From NCBI GenBank assembly GCA_009746045.1, contig RPFO01001143.1:1-64000 (forward strand): DNA of 64,000 bases, read 5' to 3'. The stretch is from Mesostigma viride. Its lineage: Eukaryota > Streptophyta > Mesostigmatophyceae > Mesostigmatales > Mesostigmataceae. Each line of letters opens with the position of its first letter. Within the stretch, counting starts at the first letter, position 1. Position numbers and translations under genes: made by a program. This document shows, piece after piece, positions 53,345 through 64,000 of the stretch. The notes beneath the pieces are model-generated. The model did no database searches. It worked only from the letters and a program-made list of their open reading frames with translations, and had not been told where the DNA came from.

Positions 53345-56300
53345 ATGTGTGTTTCATGCACCGCTGCACATTGGGGTGTTGCGTCCCTAGCCACAGGACC
53401 ACCTATTCCTCCGGTCACGGGCGTGCCCAGGAGACCCCTCACGCGGGAGATTGCTCAAACACTCCACTACTGGGCTACAACCCAGCCACCATTGGATCCC
53501 GTGCCCGATGATGTCAGCGGTGATGGTGGGCATGGGGGGGCGGCTGCCACCCCCAATCCAGCCAGTGGAGCAGAGCTCAGCGAGCCAGCACAGATGCCCA
53601 TGTTAACATTGGGGAGTGTCAGTTCGGATGCCGGCCAGCGTATGGACGCAAGCAGACCCCCAACGTCAAGTCCGCCACCTCGTTCGAGCCCAGCTGCCCC
53701 TGCCCCTGGGCTGACATTGGAGCTGCCTGCCCTGCTCCCCACCGCTGGTTTTGACGGCCAAGGGGATAGCCTCCAGTGGTGTACGCCAGAGGGATGGGCC
53801 GCGTGCGTGCAGCTCGCACGACAGCTGCTGCCGCCCATGCTGCAGGTGAGTATACTGGGTTGCATGCGTCCATGTGTCTTTCCAAGTCTTTTTGTGTTCT
53901 GTGTGTGCAAGAGGCGGTAAAGGTTTCCTCTCGCTCCTATTTTAGCTCGCCACTGCATGCTGCATATCCAGGTACCTTATACCCTCACTTGCATCGTTCA
54001 CCTGGCGTCACCTGCAGGTTTACCTTCATACTTACCCTACCCTTCTATCCACTGGCATGAAGCAAGTGCTAACGATGTAGCGATTTTACCAAAACACGAT
54101 GCATGTACTGTAAACAGCTTTGTCTGAGGAAAAGCATTGCCTGCAGGGTCTCCTCCCTGCAACCCCGAAACGCTCCCTCCCCCACCCCTGATGCCCTGTC
54201 TTAGTGTTATTAAACATGCATGGGGACATTTGGGGGCACCTCTTTCTAGCTCCTCTGGACTTGCTTAAACAGAGAACAGGAATTGCTTTTTACATCGCCT
54301 GGCTTTTGCTCAATTGGAACATCTCCTTCTCCTCCTCTGCGCACCTTGCCTTCTTTGCGCGTTAATTGCTAATTGCTGTTCTTTCGTCCATTTCCGGGCA
54401 CCAGAATTATCGTGGGGCGCATCGGCTCACCGTGCAGGAGCCGTTCTTCTCACAGCTGCGAGGTATGGGCTAGTAGCTAAGCTTACTAGCTTGCCCGTGC
54501 CATGTGCGTAGCCGTAGTCGTTCCCGGCCACGCACGGCCCCTCCGTGCCCGTTGTATGAATGCCAGGCAGTAACTGTTGAGCATGTGCGCTGAGTGCGTC
54601 TCGGACTGTGGGCACTTGAGCCAGTTACACAAGTATGTGCGCAATTACACGCACGTGTGTGTATATGTGCCTGCATGTGCATGTGTGCTGTGTGGCTGTG
54701 TGCGCCTGTGTGTGCCTGTGTGCGGCTGTGTGCAGCTGTGTGTGCCTGTGTGTGCCTGTGTGTGCCTGTGTGTGCGTGTGTGTGGCTGTGTGGCTGTGTG
54801 TGGCTGCGTGCAGCTGTGTGTGCCTGTGTGTGCCTGTGTGTGCCTGTGTCTGCCTGTGTGTGCCTGTGTGTGCCTGTGTGTGCCTGTGTGTGCCTGTGTG
54901 TGCCTGTGTGTGCCTGTGTCTGCCTGTGTGTGCCTGTGTGTGCCTGTGTGGCTGTGTGCGTATGTGTTGGTTGGAAGATCAATCATTGGAAGGGCTTGCC
55001 CACTTAAGGCTATGGAATCCGGCGTTGCTAGGAGGGCTTGCCCCCCCAAAGCCTCGATAAACAGACACCTAGTGCGCCTGACACCTTAATCACTCTCATC
55101 AATATTGCGTGCGAGGGTCAATTTTCTGTTTTTCTTTTTCCGGGGCTCACCCGTTGTTTTTTACTGATCGAGGTCATCAAGCGGACCTTGTTCGGTACCA
55201 GATGGCTGCTTGTTAGTGGCGGCTGTGGGCATGATCGGCTTCAAATGTTTGTCATTAATCGGACTATGGCCTTGGTTTTGTGCCTGGGTGTGGCGTTATT
55301 ACCATTCTGGGCTAATGACTTGCCGCTTGTCCTGCCCGCATGCCCTCATCTAAACATGGACATGGGCTCGTCATCGGACATGGAACTACGGCAGATGGGT
55401 CCAAGCGTGTGGAGGGGCGGTGTGCGACCCCCGCCTACTCCAGGTGAGCCAACCTGTCCGCTGTCAGAGGTCACCAATCGACTGCTATCAGGCTGTGCTG
55501 TCCAGGCAAGGTCCGTGTCAGCCTGAGTGAATCTACTGTAGCCATTCCTGCTGTGATTGGTTACCCCAAATTCTCTGATGTTAATTTCAAAGAGCACCTG
55601 TGTATCTCTTCACAGTAACAGGCACGCTCCAGTACATGGCCGCTTTCTATGGTTCCTCCGGATGGGGGAAAAAAAAATGGACCGTGCAGCAGAGATGGTG
55701 TTTACAAGGCTTTGCGCTTCCCTAGTCCATGGGAGGTATTCCCTCTATAAGCACATTGCGTAGTCAGCGTTGCCTCCACACCAGCTTCTTCTCCCCCAAA
55801 GCCCTGAACGTGGTGTGTGATGTCTTTGTTTAGTCGTGGATTATTAACCCACTGCCGGATTCTCAACCGGGTAAATTTTTTCCACAGCTTGTGCTAGCAA
55901 GGACAGGCATTTTTTGAGATATTATTAAACGGGCATGCTACCTACCATCCTAGGCGCATTCCTGAAGGTTCGAAGCTACCAGTGACTGTAGCAAAGAACA
56001 TGGATTTGGTCTTGGATGGCATTCCTTTCTTTGCCTGCACAAGCGATGAGCCTCACGTAGTAGCAAGGGGACTGGTTGCTGGATGGACACCCACAGAGCA
56101 GCCTGCGCCACGATAAGCTGCCTTGGTTCAACAGCACCCTTGTGTAGCTAGCTGGTCCTGCCCGCGGTGCATGCCATGGCAGCCTCCTCGTGCCCTTATT
56201 CCCATCATTGGAGACGTGTGTTATAGTCCATAGTGAACGCATCAGCGCCAATCACTAGAAGAACTGCCTGGCATGATTTTCCCATTTTGTTGATGATGCG

Positions 56301-57971
56301 CCTGCTGCCCTTCCACCTATCTGATGCCGAAAATAACTGGCCCACAGCACTGCGGGTCTCCCCCCGTTAGCCCTCCTGCCACCTGTTGAATGAAATGTTA
56401 CTGCTACTACATTACTAGTCATGCTTCCTTGTGGAGTGGACACTAATAGGCTACTATTATCCGTGCCTCCCCTACGCATGCCCTTGCCTTACCTCCCCTG
56501 GCAGCATCATGCCGGGTGCGCTGCTTCTGGTCAACGGCACGCTCCTCCTGCGCGTGTCCCACGTGCGTGCGTACGCCTCCTTCGGCGACATGCTGGCAGC
56601 CGAGTCGCTGGAGGCCGTGCTGCCCGGCACCGCCACCATCGAGCTAGGTGAGGGGTCTGGCGCGACAGGCGCATTGTGGTGAAGTTTTATGCTGGCATAG
56701 CCACCATGTAACAAGGTGTGTGTCACGTCTGGTTGTGCTTTACTAGTAAATTCATTTGTTTGTTACATGTGTGTATTAAACTATTATACTTCTTTTGATG
56801 CGATAGTTTCATTTTGGAATTTTAATAGAGAAACATTATAGGATTGTCAAATTTTCATATAATAACATTCATTTCTGAGAATAGTAAGATAGATTGAGGG
56901 AGGAAGAATCAGGGCGGGAGTTGTCATAAGGGTGTGTTTTTTAATGCTAACCCACAGTCTGCAGACCCAATTTAAGCACTTTCGCACCCCTTGAAGGGAA
57001 CAATATTAAAACTCTTAGGCTTGAAGTGGTGGCAAGCTGAACAGTACGCTTAATTTTTCATAGGTTGGGGGAGGATGGATGGCTTGGGATGCTGAGGTGA
57101 AGGTGCATATGCAGATGATATTTGCAAGACCAGCGATGTCATCACAAATTTATGCACCCTATGCAATCGCCTGCAGAAAACATAGCTGTTACGGTGAATC
57201 CACCAGTTACAACAATTTGTGCAAGTATTATGAACTGGTGGATTTGCCAACATCGCAGAGGCTTCCCCACTTGCTCTCTCTTTTTCTTGTCTTCCCAGTC
57301 CCGGGCTGACCATTATGCATGTCAGCGAACCTACATGAGCCCTTTAAGCTTCAACGTAACCTAATTTCACTGGAGTATCTTGTCGTGGGGTTTACCCGTC
57401 GTTGGTACTGCCAAACCAAGATTTTTGGACGTGGGAAGATGCCACTGCAGTGGGAAGATGCCACCACAGGCACCCCAGATGTGTCTGCGAGAAAATCATG
57501 GTCGGTCAGCAGGGGCTTCCCATAATACTAGAATACAGTTGGTTTAAAAGAAGATTGAAGAACAAGAGTGTATTATTAATATCGTTGGTTTTACAGTATC
57601 ATTAGTCACATCAGCTTGTCAATCTACCCATGGATGTCGAGGTGTAGTGGATGACTTTTACCACTAGATACTTCTTACTACTCTAGAAGACTGTCTTGTC
57701 CCCTGTGCTTTCTTTATCTCACAACATGTGTTTGACAACCCCCGCCTCGGCCTGCCTGCAGGCATGGATGTGCACGAAACTAGATCAATTAAACGAAGGA
57801 ATCAAACAGAAGTTGCCTATCATTGCCTGCATTCTCCTGCCTGCAGGCGTGGCCGTGTACCGCCAGTTCTATTCCGAGGAAAAAGAGCGGACCTGCGGTG
57901 TGCTGGCATTGGTGGTGGAGCGCGTGGAGCCTGGGGAGGACCCTGTGGCGACGATGGCAACTATTTTGAAG
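53345..57971 (+). CDS. ASCH-domain protein gene, five exons in phase
   Basis: ASCH domains are PUA-like folds linked to RNA binding. Exons are 53,345-53,845, 54,405-54,462, 55,395-55,443, 56,505-56,647 and 57,847-57,971. All junctions follow GT-AG and the phases agree (0, 1, 2, 1). The first exon encodes a long Pro/Ser-rich leader (167 codons from the first ATG), ending RQLLPPMLQ. The rest form one domain: HRLTVQEPFFSQLRDG, then GSKRVEGR, then PGALLLVNGTLLLRVSHV, then FGDMLAAESLEAVLPG and GVAVYRQFYSEEKER. This gives the usual ASCH order of an LTV...PWF-like strand, a GxKxVEGR signature, LLLxVxxV, the GLExVLPG helix and the YRxFYSEE end. Introns are 0.56-1.2 kb and one holds a minisatellite. 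The 125-nt last exon may continue into the exons downstream. If its splice site is not used, translation would stop 9 codons later. Confidence 0.75.
54650..54965 (+). repeat. 12-bp TGTGTGCCTGTG minisatellite in intron
   Basis: TGTGTGCCTGTG units with CGGCTGTG, CAGCTGTG, GGCTGTG and TGTCTGCC variants fill about 300 bp of the second intron of the ASCH gene. Frames through it give Cys/Val or His/Thr repeats and are not coding. Confidence 0.95.
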
Positions 57972-58214
57972 GTAGGGTGTATAAGCCCACACTCATCTTA
58001 AGCAAATTCAATGGAGGTATGTTGTAGCGGTGGGTCATTCTAGTGGCAGTTGTCTTCAAGTACAGTGCTTGAGCAATTCACACTGATGTAAACCATACTG
58101 GAGATAAGGTGCGTCGGCAATCGGTATTGAGGGACCTTGCAGTACATTATGGACCGGCTGATGTCAATCATCAGTGCAGTGATGCACCGCTGACGCTTTG
58201 AGTTGGTTCGCTAG

Positions 58215-61200
58215 GTCGGAGGTCGCTGCACCCTGTTCAAGGTTGAATCGTATCATGACGGCCCAGTGCGGTCACTGGCTCTCGTAGAAGCCATTGTTTT
58301 AATCCACAAGGAAGCACAACATTTCGCTGAGTGGGTGCATGACGTGTGCAGCCAATCAGCCTGCCAGGGTCAGTACGGGGCAGGTAAGAATGAATGTAAG
58401 CTGGGCCCGAATGATCAGTTGCAATCATTCTTCCAGTCCGAGCCATGGCGGCTTCGTGGACACCAATGTTTTGTTTTTTTAAAAATAGTTTCATCGCAAA
58501 TTGGCGAATGCTGAAATACGACAAGGAGGTTACGGGTGGGTTTTGTGTGTGGAGGAGGCTAGTGCTACCGTACCCACGCACACAACTCTCATGATGCCCG
58601 CATTTTGCTCTCTCTGTACCGTGTCCCTGTCTTTGTAGGCCCCCATTCGGTAATTTTACCGGCCCATTCCCCCCCTGTTCGGTTGCACTGAAGCGCAGCC
58701 CACACGAAGAACCGTGAGCAAGCTTGGTTTAGAGTTGCTTTCTTTTCCTTTCGCCCCCTCCCCTCGCAGATCCGATCACACACACCCTGGGGGATGCATA
58801 CCCCGTGTAGATCAGAGGCCGTTGCCCTAGTGGTTGCCTTAAGGGCCGGCATGCCTGCGATATAAGAATGAGTTCTACTGTATTGCCTGCATGCAATATA
58901 AGAATGAAGTGCTTTGCTTTTCTATAGCTCAGCGTTTGCGGGCCTGCGGAGCCCTCTTTCCTCATCAAGGATATCAGACTTGCGTTGCCTAGCCCTCTAT
59001 TTACCTTACGAATTCACAAACTCCAGTACGAAACTGGGAGCACTCCACCCCATTTTCCCCTTCCCACCTCACTCATTCCAGTTTCAGCCAGGCTCATGTC
59101 CCGGCAGGCAGGGCATGTTCCTGTAGGATGCAGGCATGGCTTTTCTACTCTGGATGGATGCGTGCCCAGTTGTCGCTCAGAAACGAGGCTTTGCTGCGGT
59201 ACTAGGTTTCTGCAATATAAGACTTTACCCAGTGTTGTCTTCTATCGATGGCGCTGCCTTTTTTGGTGGTTGTCAGCCCCTGGAACGGCCGTGCCTGAGT
59301 CAGCACCCGTTTTGTGAATTCGAATGTGCTGCGCACCCCCGCCTGACTTTGTGGTACTGCCCGCACCCCCCCTGTGTTATCTGTCGTCCTTCCCATGCAC
59401 ACGCCTCTCACTGTTGCTGCTCTTGTTGTTGGCGCACGGCACACACTCCTTTGCCTTGGTGGCACTACACATTAAAACTCCTTTTGTCGTCCAGAGCTTG
59501 GGGTTGGAAGGCATGCGCGAGATATTCCGCCAGCGACGCACCGTGGGCTCCCTGCTGGGTGTCTTCCCTCCGTCGCGGCGGGAACTTTTAGCATCCTTCT
59601 CGGCGCTCCACCCCAAAAGCCGGTGTGTCCTCCCAGGACGCTTGTGGTTTGCTGACCAAACGGATACTACAGTACCGTGATGTGTTTGGACCTGAGACTT
59701 GCTGGCGCCTGATGGTCCCATCTAAATGTAGAGGACATGCGGATGGACATCATGCCAAGCGATGCTTGCTGCCCTGCCGCGGGACTGGCTGTGACTGCGT
59801 GTCATCGATGGGCTGCATCTTCGGCATCCAGCGGCAGTTGATCCTTTCTAGTCAACGTTCTCCAGATGGTGGAATTCATTTTGTTGCCATCAATAGCGCG
59901 TTGTTTGTCTCATGCGACACTGAGTTTCATTCCGCGTTTGGCGTTTTATTTGTCTGCCATGCACGCTCCCATTATTTTAAAAAATATCGCGGGCACAATA
60001 CAGAGACCTCACGGTGGGTGCGCGTGCCTTCTGCAAACACGCGCACCGCTGCTCGAGCAATTGGTGGGGGGACGCATCTGGTTCAGGTATGCGATCCCTG
60101 GCCCACGCCAGTCATTGGTTAGTGTTATCGCTGCCCCTTCCATGGTCATGTCTATTACAAGGAGGTTTCCGATATATGATAACCTCTTTCATGGTCATGT
60201 CTATTACAAGGAGGTTTCTGATGTATGATAGCCTCTTCCATGGTCACGTCTATTACAAGGAGGTTTCTGATATATGATAGCCTCTTTTACATGTCCTCCT
60301 CACCCTGCCAGATTTTCCCTATCTAGCTGCCTTCAATGAAAAGATGGTCCATTAGATTGTCAGTATTCTTGGTACCCACATGTATTGACTTTGACGCATC
60401 ACACATGCAGTCTTTTGCTTGCGGCATCCACCAATTTGCGCGCAACTTGGAAGTGTACAAGCTGTCAATCTCCCGCAATGAGCCGGCCCTGACTGCCGCA
60501 AGCAGTGGCGTGTAGCATGATGGCAGATGTTCAGGACGTCAGTATTCAGTTGCTCCAGTTGTGTGTGAGGGAAAATGGTTATGATGAAGGCATTTTCACA
60601 GGGATGTGCGATGCTGAGAACTTTACCGCCTTGAAGGCCGGCCTGGCCGCAGGACAGAGATACGGCAACACCCCCCCCCCCAGCGAGTCTAGGACTTCCA
60701 ATTACACTGCTACGACATGGCTCACCAGAGCTGCTCGTTGTTGTGAGAGGTGTAACTGTAGTCTGCAACAAAGCCAAGGTGTTGGAGTCCCTCGTTAGAA
60801 TCCTGCTGCGTGGCCTATTTTCCCAAGTACTTCTGGCAGCAATTGGCGCCGCAACATGCTTAATAACAGCCATCAAACTCCTCCCTCCAGGGGTTCAGGC
60901 ACTTGAACCACTTCTAAAAGCAGAACCTTAATTAAATTCCCGGGGGCTCTAGATTCTGCCATCTGGTCTTCCTGGGGCCAGGCAGGCCGTCTATGCACAT
61001 TTCACTGTATACTAGAAAAACTGTATGCTACTATTGGGCTTACGTTATACAAAAAATTCTTCTACTTTTTCCTTATGTGTCCTATAGTCGAGAAGAAACC
61101 GTTATATGCGATTGATTCAAGAATGGTGGACTGGTGGAGGACCGGAGACATGAGGTAGCCTCGGTACCCCCTGACTATCTGGACTTGAGCGCTGGCGGTC

Positions 61201-61627
61201 GAATCCTGTGGCCCGCGATGTTACAGTGTCCAGCCTGGCATTTCCCCGCAGTTCATCAAGTGGGCGACGATTGCATCCGGCATGGGCATATAGCGAGGGC
61301 AGAATGGTGCGGGACATTTGAATCCGATCGCTGCACACTTGGGCGAAAGGAAATGGCCATAGTGAACACATATTGTATGCACGGGATGTGCGATGCTGAG
61401 AACTCCCCACATGAGTCATGTTCCCATTGTGCCCCTCTTCCCTGTCGCTCTCCCCCTCCCCTGCATACCCAGTGGCCCAGAAGAATGCCCGTGCGGCACA
61501 AGTGGTGGACACCATCCTGCAGGGCGCCACCTGGATGAACGTGCACCGGCTGCCGCACGATCTCCCCGTGTTTGAGGCACGGGTGGCGCAGGGATACGGT
61601 GCACGGTGGTCCGCCGACGGCTCTCAG
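58215..61627 (+). CDS. Further candidate exons, same gene or a second gene downstream of ASCH
   Basis: Four exon-like blocks share the GC-rich, conserved look of the ASCH exons. At 58,215-58,383 (RCTLFKVESYHDGPVRSLAL, VLIHKEAQHFAEWVHDV) the acceptor is CTAG and the donor GCAG|GTAAGA. At 59,495-59,622 (GLEGMREIFRQRRTVGSLLG, FPPSRRELLASF) the acceptor is CCAG. At 60,411-60,515 (FACGIHQFARNLEVYKLS) an in-frame TAG could be a gene end. At 61,473-61,627 (WMNVHRLPHDLPVFEARVAQ, GYGARWSADGSQ) the donor is CAG|GTACAC. GYGARWSADGS recalls a motif in plant and algal proteins of unknown function, by memory only. The first block continues the ASCH exon in phase 0, but the later blocks do not all join in phase, so exons are missing or the set spans two genes. 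Confidence 0.4.
60139..60292 (+). repeat. ~49-bp tandem repeat, three copies
   Basis: CCATGGTCATGTCTATTACA, then AGGAGGTTTC and GATATATGATA, repeat three times with few changes, inside a probable intron between two exon blocks. Confidence 0.92.
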
Positions 61628-61689
61628 GTACACCAGGTAGAGCGTGGGGGGGAGCGCGGTTTCGGAAATTTCATGCTCTAGTCAGTGGA

Positions 61690-62120
61690 TTCTCACTTGC
61701 ACGGAAGTGAGTCTTAATCATATTGCACGGACCTGCCTACTTCGGCGATTATAGAATATCGCGTAGGTCCGTGCGTAGTACTCCTGCGCACTTAGGTCTA
61801 GTGGTGAGTCATCTTCTATAGATTCAGCAATATCGGACATATTGGCACCCCTCTCCGGTAAAGAGGTTTTTCGCAGTTAGGCTGTTTCGAAACGTTAAGC
61901 AAGATGCCTTCGGATCAGGAGACTCACACAGCCGCGAAATCATGCCAAAGGTCCTATGTTCGATTCCTTGCTGGTAGCTTCTAGGCTTTCTTACTTTCTG
62001 TGTTCTGCGGAATCTCAGATTTGGGCAGCTAGCGTTTTCACGTTTGTTGCTTTCTGACGACAATATTGCACGGAAGTGAGCCTTAATCATATTGCACGGA
62101 AGTAAGACTACTCCCCTGTA
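61690..62120. repeat. Repeat-flanked segment with tRNA-like core
   Basis: TTGCACGGAAGTGAGTCTTA at about 61,697 returns at about 62,067 (GTGAGCCTTA), each followed by ATCATATTGCACGGA. Between them 61,902-61,977 begins AGCAAGATGCC, carries TGTTCGATTCC (B-box-like, about 61,957) and ends CTTGCTGG, which can pair with the start as an acceptor stem. The D and T arms are poor. It may be a tRNA-derived SINE or relic. Confidence 0.4.
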
Positions 62121-63900
62121 TCCGTCACTGCGTATTTTGTACCACACTCTCTCGGTCACAAGCATGGCACTGCTAATCGTGCTGTTCTTGCCCCAGTTTG
62201 TCCTTCCGTAACCTCCATCCCCCCCATCCCCTCCATCCCCTCCATGCCCTCCGTGCCATTCTATACCCTGCCGGCCCGTTTTCCCTCCTCTGTTTCATTC
62301 TTTCCTCAATGACGAGCAAGAGAATTAAGGTGTCTCCATGTTTTTGCAAGCACTGGTTGGGCAGCATACTCGTTGTAAGGTATTGGGCCCCCTCCCGGGA
62401 GGGGGTTAAAGTTCAAGGCTTTTGGTATGGTATGGTACGTTTGGCATCGACTGCTGGTGGAGCCTGTAGCCGGTTCTAAAACTTGAGCACAAAAGACATG
62501 CAAATCGATGTGCATATGTCTGGTACGTGCATGGTGTGAATACTTTGCAATGCAGAATTCCCTGCTTGAACATTTATCACTAGCTAGCCTTTGTAAGTAA
62601 TTCGTTGTCCCACAGTACTTTGAGCAGTTGCACCTTCACGCTTGACTTTTTGACTCGCAACGGCTTATGGTGGTGAGTTTCCTCTTTCGACGATGACACC
62701 CTAAGTACGCCAACCCCTGGCTCATCAGAGCTGGCTCACTTCAAGAAAGTTTGCTCATAAAGGATGGAAGGTGACACCTACTGTTAGCTCATCTACTGTC
62801 GCAATAGACCACTTGAAGTGCATGGGCACTTTCCCAATAACCATACCTTGAGAGAAGTGGCTGGCTCTTTGGAGATGTGAGCATAAGCATGTATTTGAAT
62901 GTGGCAGAATGGCATCGATAGGGTTAAGGGATGCCTCCACAAACCTACTATAAACCGTGTCAGAAAGTCTACTGTTGAGTGGGTTGCAGATGGTGGTGAA
63001 GTGAGACTTCTCGAATTTTCGTGTTGGTCGAATTGTGCCCCATCGTATAGTCAGCAGCGGCAGAGTAATGAGTAAATCTTACGTACCGTTTAGATCACCC
63101 CTAGGAGAAAGATCTTTGCCCCCCGAGTGGAACTCACTGGAACACTGAGTTTCTACTGCCGCGATTATCACTGAGAGAAAAGTTCAGTACTGGGGAGGGT
63201 AGAGCGTGGCAGTTGGAAGCCACACGATTAAGGATTATCCAGGATTTGCGGCAAGGTACCACCACTAGGGACAGATCCACTGGGTGAGTAGGATTAGCAC
63301 TGTCTAACTGGATTTGGGTAGGGACCGTATGCTGGATGACTACTCCCTCCAAAAAATTTCTTAAGGGTGAAGAAGACCCGACATGTCACCATGCTGGCAC
63401 ACATCAGCTGTCCAATCAGCTGTGTGGGTCCAACGCTGACTGCAAATACTTGCACCTGCAGAGCAAGGCAACTACCGCTAGCAGAGGTCACCACAAGGTT
63501 GGCCACTACTCACTAGTATAAATGGGCAACTGCAGTAATTGGATGCACCACCACTAGGGCATGGTATCTGGTAGTCACTCCCCCCCAAGAATTTTTCTAG
63601 GGTAAAGAGAACCGAAAATGCTGGAGGGCCTCTGACAAGGGAAAGTAGCACGCCCTAGTCACAATAGACATCCCATGCAACCATACTAGAAGGACTGGGA
63701 ACAACACGTTCTGTCCCCCGTCAAGTGGGCAGATACCCCATACACAACTACATGTGCGAAGCACCAGGGCTGTCAACACATGACCCAGCAGGGCAAACTA
63801 CTACTACTATTTCTATCACAAAATCCGAGTCAACACGCACCACAGGAAAGGCGTGAACTTTTTCCATACTATACTTGGAAGTCCATTATATTCAACACCA
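62121..63900. other. No gene recognised
   Basis: Only short open frames. CACCACTAGGG followed by a TCACTCCCnCCAA...TTTCT-AGGGT-AAGA-ACC block occurs twice, near 63,260-63,390 and 63,548-63,612, so an imperfect repeat is present. Confidence 0.4.
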
Positions 63901-63917
63901 GCTGTCTCGAAAGTCAC

Positions 63918-64000
63918 TACTCGCGTTGTTGTTCTTCTAGTCCGACCCGTGTCGCTCAGCGTGGCGCGCAGCTTGTTCAGGTCGGCCTTCTTGTCTGCCA
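63918..64000 (-). CDS. Possible exon running off the right edge
   Basis: On the minus strand the last ~80 bp are GC-rich and read ADKKADLNKLRATLSDTGR, which has the look of a coding helix. The frame stays open further inward without recognisable sequence. Start and end cannot be set, and the exon/intron boundary near 63,940 is a guess. Confidence 0.3.

Noticed and set aside
54577-55089. Cys/Val-rich and His/Thr-rich open frames
   Set aside because: They are translations of the TGTGTGCCTGTG minisatellite inside an intron of the ASCH gene.

Overview
The window looks like nuclear DNA of a eukaryote. It has GT-AG introns inside conserved protein domains, non-LTR retrotransposons, DNA transposons with TTAA, CTAA and TA target duplications, and very long simple repeats. 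There are no operons or ribosome-binding sites. GC-rich exons, introns ending in TGCAG and a TGTAA motif after one stop codon would fit a green alga, but that is inference and I cannot name the species. Real host genes are few; most of the 64 kb is repeats and mobile-element debris.

Layout. 1-10,038 is one continuous (CCTTGT)n satellite with recurring spacer variants. 10,050-10,896 is a roughly 46-bp tandem array with a 14-bp palindrome in each unit. 10,942-16,110 is a large multi-exon gene of unknown function; its first complete intron holds a second array of the same 46-bp unit, and its reading frame breaks four times, each time at a G homopolymer. 16.6-28.3 kb is a cluster of LINE pieces: ORF1-only units and ORF2 (endonuclease/reverse transcriptase) units on separate copies that share a 3'-terminal hairpin and TTAA-rich tail. 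Two non-autonomous DNA transposons are inserted there. 28.8-38.0 kb contains a decayed transposase-like gene, a 1.05-kb tandem duplication with a TTAA-flanked element in one copy, two fold-back elements abutting tRNA-like 3' halves, and a Copia RNase H remnant. 39.9-40.5 kb is a ~172-bp tandem repeat. 40.7-42.6 kb is an intact LINE ORF1 unit on the minus strand. 43.1-45.4 kb is a chain of tetranucleotide satellites.

The right third holds the most credible host genes. A single-exon phytochelatin-synthase-like gene with an N-terminal membrane region lies at 47,787-48,704 (minus). An intron-rich gene on the plus strand starts at 53,345, and its first five exons join in phase into an ASCH domain. 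More conserved-looking exons follow to 61.6 kb and may belong to the same gene. A ~534-bp TA-flanked element lies at 50.0-50.6 kb.

The main candidates for something undescribed are the bipartite LINE arrangement (separate ORF1 and ORF2 units joined by a common 3' hairpin), the large unknown gene with palindromic arrays in its introns, and the pair of DNA transposons that share a core but have different ends and target duplications. Several frame breaks lie in homopolymers and look like base undercalls, so frame integrity should be judged with care.
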